Shown one piece after another: positions 7,461 to 12,612 of a DNA stretch of 12,612 nucleotides. The translations under genes and the position numbers were made by a program. The notes under the pieces are model-generated. The model saw nothing but the letters and a program-made list of their open reading frames with translations. It searched no databases and had not been told where the DNA came from. The DNA is from an uncultured Muribaculaceae bacterium (GTDB lineage: Bacteria; Bacteroidota; Bacteroidia; Bacteroidales; Muribaculaceae): the NCBI GenBank assembly GCA_947173755.1, contig CAMWGM010000025.1, positions 1 through 12,612 on the forward strand, read 5' to 3'. How positions within the stretch are numbered: position 1 is the stretch's first letter; each line of letters begins with the position of its first letter.

Positions 7461-9971
7461 TCAATTTTTATTAAAATCTCTTGGAACATCGCCGAGAGTG
7501 TAATCATAACCTCCGTCAGCATTTTTCGGCATTGCATATTGAGGCATCTGCTCCCAATACCATTCATCGTACACCGCACGAACTGATGCACCATCTCCTG
7601 TGCCGGCAGATACGACACCATTGTTATTTACACTATAGAAGCCCTGCGCTGTCAGATAATTCGTATTAGGAGAGAAAAGCACCGGTATTTTTCCGGCTGC
7701 CGATAATTGAGTAATATAAGTGAATTCACCCAAAGTTGGCAGACGCCATCTTCCTGCGGGGAAGCCTTGCTCCTGGTATGTGGCACATCTTCTGCGCGCC
7801 TGTTCTCTTGTTCGACCTGTAGTGCATACACCCCAGGAAGAAGCAACCCGAATTTTCGGCGCAATCATATAGGCTTCTTTTGACGATGCGTCTACCTCGT
7901 TAGTTGGATAATAATAGAGCAGTCCCCTCTTACTTGAATTTGTGGTGGGATAGACCACATTTCCGGGATTAGACCAACTGGGTGTTGTTGTCTCATTTGT
8001 TGTTGGACGTAATGCATTATTTCCGGAAAGAGAGTTATTTATAAAGTTTGATCTCGGATCACCGATAATATATTGTGTCTCGGTCTCCAACTGAGAAATA
8101 GTAATAACGTACATATTGGGGTTCGTATTATTACCCGTCAAGCCATGTACACCTCCAAAATCCGTGTCGTTAACCCATCCTGAATATGCTTGTCCAAAAG
8201 ACGTCCCAGATTGGAATTGTGGATTCACAAATACAAAACCATAGTTTTGACTTTGTGCATAATTGAATCCAAAGGCAGAAGTTACAACGTTATAACTGCC
8301 TCCCTCATTTCTATCGGCCTCAATATACATTGCCGGATACTGTACGATATCTATATCGGAATTGAAAGCCTCATTATCCTTATGACGTATTTTTACCGAA
8401 ATTTTATAAGGAGAATATGCACCCTCGGGATTCGCGGGTCTCACATATCTATTGATATTATTTTTTACCTGATCCAAGGTTTGGTTTCCGGTTCCACTCA
8501 TTCCTGTAAGTTGAACGGTAGCACCGTCAGCATTAACAGGGGTCCACATCTGCAGTTTATGGTCGATGACAATCGACATCTGACCTGTAGTGTTATTCTT
8601 TACCACGTGGTATGTGCATAAGGAATCTGTTCCGGTCACCGAACGGTCGATCTGGGCTTTGGTTATAGGAATCTCTACAACGTCTCCATTTCCGTCGGAG
8701 TAGAAATTGAATCGCTGGTAAGTCATCTCGATATCATTGATCTCGACGGGATGCGACGTGTAGAATGGGATCACGATCTGTGATTCATTGTTGGCGACAT
8801 AATAGTTGGGGTTGACCACGAGATAACGGTAGTCACTGATAGTTACATCAATATCCTCGGCTGCCCAGTCGACAATCTGATAAGAAAGATTTTCGAGTTC
8901 GATAGGAGTTTCAGGGTTCGGACTGCCGAGCATACCTACTTTCATATTGATGTTGTAGGAATAATTTGATGTGATCTCAAACAGTGTTCCCGGCACTACA
9001 GGTACCTGATAATACAGAATATTATATGTGTCTGTCCCATCCTTACGCCAGGGAACCATCAGCATGAGCATAGTCTTATGGTTTTCCTCGATATTCTCAG
9101 TCCAGGCATTTGGATAGGTATAGAAAGGCACACCCATCTGATAAGGATAGTCTCCCTCGGCACCTGCAGCGGCATTGAGAATTCTGTAAGATTCTTTTTT
9201 TGTTTCGACACTGTTATAGTAAGCCTCATCATCTGCCGGCTCCCATCCCGCAGAAGGTACGATAGGTGCGGAATTGACACCGTTAGTCAGCAGCACGTGA
9301 ATTGCATCATTTGATGTCTGGGGAAACCATGTTTCAATCACGACGCTATCTTCGTCGAAGATTTCAATTTTATCAGGCAGACTGATGTTGAGATTGATTT
9401 TTGCTGCCGTGCGGATGAGGTTACCCTTTCCCTCGGCCTTACCCTTTTCAGCAGGATTATCGGAGGGAGTATATTTCACTAAACCCTCGCCTGCCATCAC
9501 GAATGATTCCTGCAGAGCCGAAGCATCGAAAGCCGCAGTGACGATATGCGATTTTATATTGTTGACGGTAAGCACTTCGGGAAGATCAACATAGTTTGCC
9601 ACTGCATACATGCGGCACTCGTTGTTACCTCCCGCGGGGAAAAGTTTCTCGACAAGTTCGTCGGTCAACTGCATCACGACAGTCGTGGCGTTATATCCGT
9701 TGGGGATAAACTCACGGCGATAAACGGGCGCGGCGTCATCATCGAGAGGATCGTCATAGAGACAGACCATCAGTTTTCCGATCTTATTCTCCGAGTTGTC
9801 CGAGGCTGCCGAACGCGACATGCGGGTATTACGGAAATTGATGGTGATCGTTCCCGGCGCACCCGCTTCGAGCGGCATCTCGGGCACCTCAATTGCGTCG
9901 CTGCACCCGACAGCCACGGCTCCGAGAATCAGTAGCGAGAAGAAAGCGTATATTTTTGAAAACAGTTGCAT
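7461..9971 (-). CDS. Large fimbrillin-like lipoprotein with C-terminal lectin-like/DUF1566-like domain, putative pilus tip subunit
   Basis: Predicted surface lipoprotein of 836 residues. The signal ends in AVGC with Cys23, and Ser52-Arg53 is a candidate processing site. Residues about 38-375 look like a fimbrillin/Mfa-type module ending in ITSNYSYNINMKVGMLGSP (333-351) and YQIVDWA. Residues about 376-690 are further beta-rich sequence, including the motif YIIGDPR (634-640), which I associate with large Bacteroidales fimbria-associated proteins (DUF4906-like; recalled, not verified). Residues about 700-806 resemble the DUF1566/Fib_succ_major C-type-lectin-like fold: WGVC, a helix with Cys729, GRWRLPTLGEF (740-750), then SVRAVYDEWYW (796-806). 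The position usually Cys in VRC is Ala799. The gene follows the 574-residue subunit by 20 nt and runs directly into the next gene. Likely adhesive tip; the ligand cannot be told. The middle and distal parts are AT-richer than the first genes. Confidence 0.8.
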   Translation of the reverse strand: MQLFSKIYAFFSLLILGAVAVGCSDAIEVPEMPLEAGAPGTITINFRNTRMSRSAASDNSENKIGKLMVCLYDDPLDDDAAPVYRREFIPNGYNATTVVMQLTDELVEKLFPAGGNNECRMYAVANYVDLPEVLTVNNIKSHIVTAAFDASALQESFVMAGEGLVKYTPSDNPAEKGKAEGKGNLIRTAAKINLNISLPDKIEIFDEDSVVIETWFPQTSNDAIHVLLTNGVNSAPIVPSAGWEPADDEAYYNSVETKKESYRILNAAAGAEGDYPYQMGVPFYTYPNAWTENIEENHKTMLMLMVPWRKDGTDTYNILYYQVPVVPGTLFEITSNYSYNINMKVGMLGSPNPETPIELENLSYQIVDWAAEDIDVTISDYRYLVVNPNYYVANNESQIVIPFYTSHPVEINDIEMTYQRFNFYSDGNGDVVEIPITKAQIDRSVTGTDSLCTYHVVKNNTTGQMSIVIDHKLQMWTPVNADGATVQLTGMSGTGNQTLDQVKNNINRYVRPANPEGAYSPYKISVKIRHKDNEAFNSDIDIVQYPAMYIEADRNEGGSYNVVTSAFGFNYAQSQNYGFVFVNPQFQSGTSFGQAYSGWVNDTDFGGVHGLTGNNTNPNMYVITISQLETETQYIIGDPRSNFINNSLSGNNALRPTTNETTTPSWSNPGNVVYPTTNSSKRGLLYYYPTNEVDASSKEAYMIAPKIRVASSWGVCTTGRTREQARRRCATYQEQGFPAGRWRLPTLGEFTYITQLSAAGKIPVLFSPNTNYLTAQGFYSVNNNGVVSAGTGDGASVRAVYDEWYWEQMPQYAMPKNADGGYDYTLGDVPRDFNKN

Positions 9972-9991
9972 GGTGATCGGCTTAGAAGAAA

Positions 9992-11716
9992 TTAGAGCGG
10001 ATTCTGCACAATCGTGTAACTCTTGTATTCAGGGGAATTCTGTGGAGTAAGATCGACTTCGACCATCGAATTGTCGGCAAACTGCACGTAGACCTGCAGA
10101 CGGGCTTTGCTCGTGACATCAGGTTCTTTGTTCTGGGTGACTATGCGGATGGAGGAAGTTTTGTTGTCGACTACACCGGTCAGGTGAGGCTGCATATCTC
10201 CGTTTTCATCGAGGAAAGCGAAAGCATCCTGATCTCCTTCGAACACATTCAGATAGGCCATCCATGTCGCACCCAACGGGCTCTGGATGCCAAACGTACA
10301 CGTGATCGGCGACCATGTCATCGTGCCGTCTGCCGTTGTGGTCCAGGGTTTGCAAATCACGGTGCCGGTAGTCTGATCGACTGCTCCTTCCTGGTTGCTG
10401 AAACGCAGTTTGAACGGTTCGGGGACGACCACAGTCTGGTTGTAGTCGAGCATGAATTCTGCGGGTGTCCAGTCAGCGACCTCGACCTCCAGATCAAGAG
10501 GAGTGTCAGTGGCCACCCCTGTCACATTGAGAGTGTAGATATGGTTGCGGAGGATGTACTGTCCGAAATTGTCGCGGAAATTCTCGTCATTATATCCGCT
10601 CATCGGCACTTCGTAGACTTTTGAGTTATCAGTGCCGTTTTCATTCTTTCCGAACACCACGGTGATGCGGAGAGCCGGTGATGTAGAGGTGATGGTCTGT
10701 TCGGGAACATACCCGAAAAAGGTATCTTTTTTAGTTTGCAGATAACCCAGTTTCAGAATATGTGTCGAACCGTCAGCCGACACTCCGGTTATACGGGGAT
10801 AATCTGTCTGGACACCTTTGAAATTGACTGCATCATAGGGTGTTACATAGCACTGGGGGGTGGCACTGACGATATCCACATTATCGATATAGGGATAACC
10901 CTCATCGTCCTTATTCTCAATTGTGTCGACCACTCTGATTTTGGAAAGTGCGCGCAGCATATCAACCTCGCCCATCCATGCCGGATTGACTTTATCTGAG
11001 TAATATAGGTCGTCGGAGGTTACCGAGAATTCGTTCATGCCATACATGGGGATCGCACCTTTATAGATACCGTCCACCCCGGATGCACCATCATTAACGC
11101 TGTGGATAGTGCTCATGCTGAACACCATATTGTCAGCTTCCTTGATGAAATCGGTGAAGTTTTCCTTGATGAGTCGGGTGTAGTCATACCGTTTAGTTGC
11201 ATGAGTCTCACCTCCTCCAACGTTAGCAAGCACTGCAACCCTCAGATTAATCTTTCGGGTATCGTTTTTGGAAAGTTGATATCCAAGTTTTGCCTCAAGT
11301 TCTTTCTTGGCTATAGCTGCCGTGACCATCCACATTCCGGCATAACCGTTTATGGTGATGGCTGCATTTTTGTTGTTGACCATATCGGTCATCGACATGA
11401 TCATAGGCCATTCGCCATCCTGATTCTGAAGGAAGATGAAGAAAGCGAAGTCGGTGGCCAGGATCTGATCCTCAAAGGCGGGCCATTCCGAATAAGTCTC
11501 GTCATGATCACCCTCATCAAGAGCGCGGGATTGGCCGATATTGTTGGTAACCATCTGAAAGGAGAACGTATAGGTGTCCGAGGGACCACCTTCGTCTATC
11601 GGACAGTCGGAAGAATCGTTGATGCACGACGTGAAGGCCGGGGCAACGAGTGCCGTCAGCATCAGCATCAGGCATAGCCTGAGTGTCTTGTCGATATTTT
11701 GGAATGAGCGGATCAT
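9992..11716 (-). CDS. Fimbrillin family protein (FimA/Mfa1-like), stalk or adaptor subunit
   Basis: Predicted exported fimbrial subunit of 574 residues. The lipoprotein signal ends in FTSC with Cys31. A Ser63-Arg64-Ala65 site lies 33 residues later (GQSRALDEGD), where arginine-specific cleavage would free the mature subunit. Fimbrillin hallmarks include IYKGAIPMYGMNEF (217-230), DMLRALSKIRVV (252-263), and ILRNHIYTLNVTG (388-400), then EVEVADWTP (410-418). About 155 further residues follow the point where many fimbrillins end; this extra part is beta-rich with Cys455 and Cys473 and finishes in SYTIVQNPL. The gene lies directly after the anchor gene (30-nt gap), the usual place of the stalk pilin, but the extension could also make it an adaptor between anchor or stalk and tip. 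There is no Shine-Dalgarno before the ATG; the alternative starts do not preserve the signal. Confidence 0.82.
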   Translation of the reverse strand: MIRSFQNIDKTLRLCLMLMLTALVAPAFTSCINDSSDCPIDEGGPSDTYTFSFQMVTNNIGQSRALDEGDHDETYSEWPAFEDQILATDFAFFIFLQNQDGEWPMIMSMTDMVNNKNAAITINGYAGMWMVTAAIAKKELEAKLGYQLSKNDTRKINLRVAVLANVGGGETHATKRYDYTRLIKENFTDFIKEADNMVFSMSTIHSVNDGASGVDGIYKGAIPMYGMNEFSVTSDDLYYSDKVNPAWMGEVDMLRALSKIRVVDTIENKDDEGYPYIDNVDIVSATPQCYVTPYDAVNFKGVQTDYPRITGVSADGSTHILKLGYLQTKKDTFFGYVPEQTITSTSPALRITVVFGKNENGTDNSKVYEVPMSGYNDENFRDNFGQYILRNHIYTLNVTGVATDTPLDLEVEVADWTPAEFMLDYNQTVVVPEPFKLRFSNQEGAVDQTTGTVICKPWTTTADGTMTWSPITCTFGIQSPLGATWMAYLNVFEGDQDAFAFLDENGDMQPHLTGVVDNKTSSIRIVTQNKEPDVTSKARLQVYVQFADNSMVEVDLTPQNSPEYKSYTIVQNPL

Positions 11717-11746
11717 TTCAAAGAGTACGGATTGGCGGTTGAGTGA

Positions 11747-12612
11747 TTAGAGGTTTTCGTCCTGGGGAGGAACTACGCGCCAGTTATTGATGTAGATGTG
11801 GCTTTTGAGCCAGGTATAGTTTTCATCGATGAAGAACACCATCGAGTAGTTATCGCAGGCATCGAGGTAGTCCTGAGCCGAAAGTTTACCCTCATAGTAA
11901 CCGCGCACCATGAGAAGATACTGCACCATGGGAATTCGGAAGATCACATTGCCTGTCTGAGCCTGTTTTACAGTCAGCCACTGCTCCACTCCTGCAAGAA
12001 TTCTGCCGGTCGAGAACTCGGCCTGTACTCCGGAGGGCAACTCGCCATCTTCCAGGCTCGCACGGCTCTCGGTGTCAGCGAACATCGGGCTCACATACCA
12101 GGGACGATATGAAAAGCGCACATCGGAAGAGAGTGAATTGAGCGAATTGAGTTTCGAGTTACGGGCTTCGAGTTCGAAAGATACGTTTGAGGGATCGAGA
12201 GGCTGACCGTCCATGTTCTGAAGTTGGACGAGGATGCGGTTTGTGTCTTTAATCAGTGAGACTGTCGGAAGATCAACGGTTCCGTATGAGTCAGGAAACT
12301 CGACATCAGTCAACGACCCATAGAAAAGGGGGCGCAGAGGTTGATTGAAATAAACCCCGGTGGCTGAACTGATGAGCGAGATCGATGCTCCGGAAGTTGT
12401 TTTAGCTGATCCGACAGTCTGACCGGAAAGTTCGAAAGAGACGGCATCGTCAACGGTTTTCGGACCTTCACACCAAGCAATGATATCATACTGCCCCGGC
12501 TTGACATCGATTTCGGCAAAATATGAGTTTTCGGTAGTAAGTTCACGGGTGGCAAGTTTGTGAAAAACCATGTTGCCCTGGCGGTCATAGATGCCGATAT
12601 TGAGCTCATCGA
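11747..12612 (-). CDS. FimB/Mfa2 family fimbrial anchor subunit (N-terminus beyond the right edge)
   Basis: The last 287 codons are visible and the frame is open to the right edge. The methionine at 12571 is internal, because the 13 codons before it (DELNIGIYDRQGN) continue the family pattern of an early strand plus 'IYD..G'. Anchor proteins of this family are outer-membrane lipoproteins that hold the base of the fimbria and limit its length. Recognisable parts, numbered from that internal Met: GQYDIIAWCEG (26-36), PLFYGSLTDVEF (81-92), the TTR-like second sandwich starting VDLPTVSLIKDTNRILVQLQ (99-118), and the C-terminal signature NYSMVFFIDENYTWLKSHIY (241-260) followed by INNWRVV. The signal peptide and lipobox are not in the window. 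It is the most upstream gene seen of a same-strand series with small gaps, so the operon promoter lies further right. Local GC is about 60%, close to the plus-strand genes. Confidence 0.88.
   Translation of the reverse strand, partial: DELNIGIYDRQGNMVFHKLATRELTTENSYFAEIDVKPGQYDIIAWCEGPKTVDDAVSFELSGQTVGSAKTTSGASISLISSATGVYFNQPLRPLFYGSLTDVEFPDSYGTVDLPTVSLIKDTNRILVQLQNMDGQPLDPSNVSFELEARNSKLNSLNSLSSDVRFSYRPWYVSPMFADTESRASLEDGELPSGVQAEFSTGRILAGVEQWLTVKQAQTGNVIFRIPMVQYLLMVRGYYEGKLSAQDYLDACDNYSMVFFIDENYTWLKSHIYINNWRVVPPQDENL

Noticed and set aside
11798..12112. Plus-strand frames opposite the fimbrial genes (here and at 5947-6540, 8190-8621, 11102-11677)
   Set aside because: They lie wholly opposite well-supported lipoprotein genes, lack domains, and look like chance antisense frames.

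Overview
The window comes from a Bacteroidales bacterium with a fairly GC-rich genome. A Muribaculaceae-like gut species is my best guess, but this is inference. The support is a FimB/Mfa2-type fimbrial anchor beside fimbrillin-like lipoproteins, a PorE-like OmpA-family lipoprotein, start sites lacking clear Shine-Dalgarno sequences, and two promoters fitting the Bacteroidetes -33/-7 pattern (TTTG-like, 20 bp, TAnnTTTG).

Left part. The 5' end of glnS (glutaminyl-tRNA synthetase) leaves the window on the minus strand (1-264). A 168-bp divergent spacer holds its promoter. Two plus-strand genes follow. The first (433-2400) encodes a 655-residue lipoprotein with TPR, beta-propeller, carboxypeptidase-regulatory-like and OmpA-like domains, the layout of the type IX secretion component PorE. 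The second (2462-5125) encodes an 887-residue P-type calcium ATPase with its own promoter in the 61-bp gap.

Middle. A 305-bp convergent spacer (5126-5430) carries a GC-rich hairpin behind the ATPase and a strong intrinsic terminator facing the other way.

Right part. The rest is a four-gene minus-strand operon, cut by the right edge and read from right to left: a FimB/Mfa2 family anchor (11747 to beyond 12612), a 574-residue fimbrillin-like lipoprotein (9992-11716), an 836-residue fimbrillin-like lipoprotein with a C-type-lectin-like/DUF1566-like end (7461-9971), and a 675-residue lipoprotein (5431-7458). The order anchor, fimbrillin, large multidomain subunits, plus a Ser-Arg site about 30-35 residues after each visible lipobox cysteine, fits a type V (protease-mediated strand-exchange) pilus. 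The last two genes would then be accessory or tip subunits. GC content falls from about 60% in the anchor and first fimbrillin to about 40% through much of the last two genes, which suggests the tip genes were exchanged separately.

I found no tRNA, rRNA, CRISPR array or insertion sequence. The most interesting part is the pair of large, compositionally distinct putative tip proteins; it is a variant of a known pilus class rather than a wholly new system.
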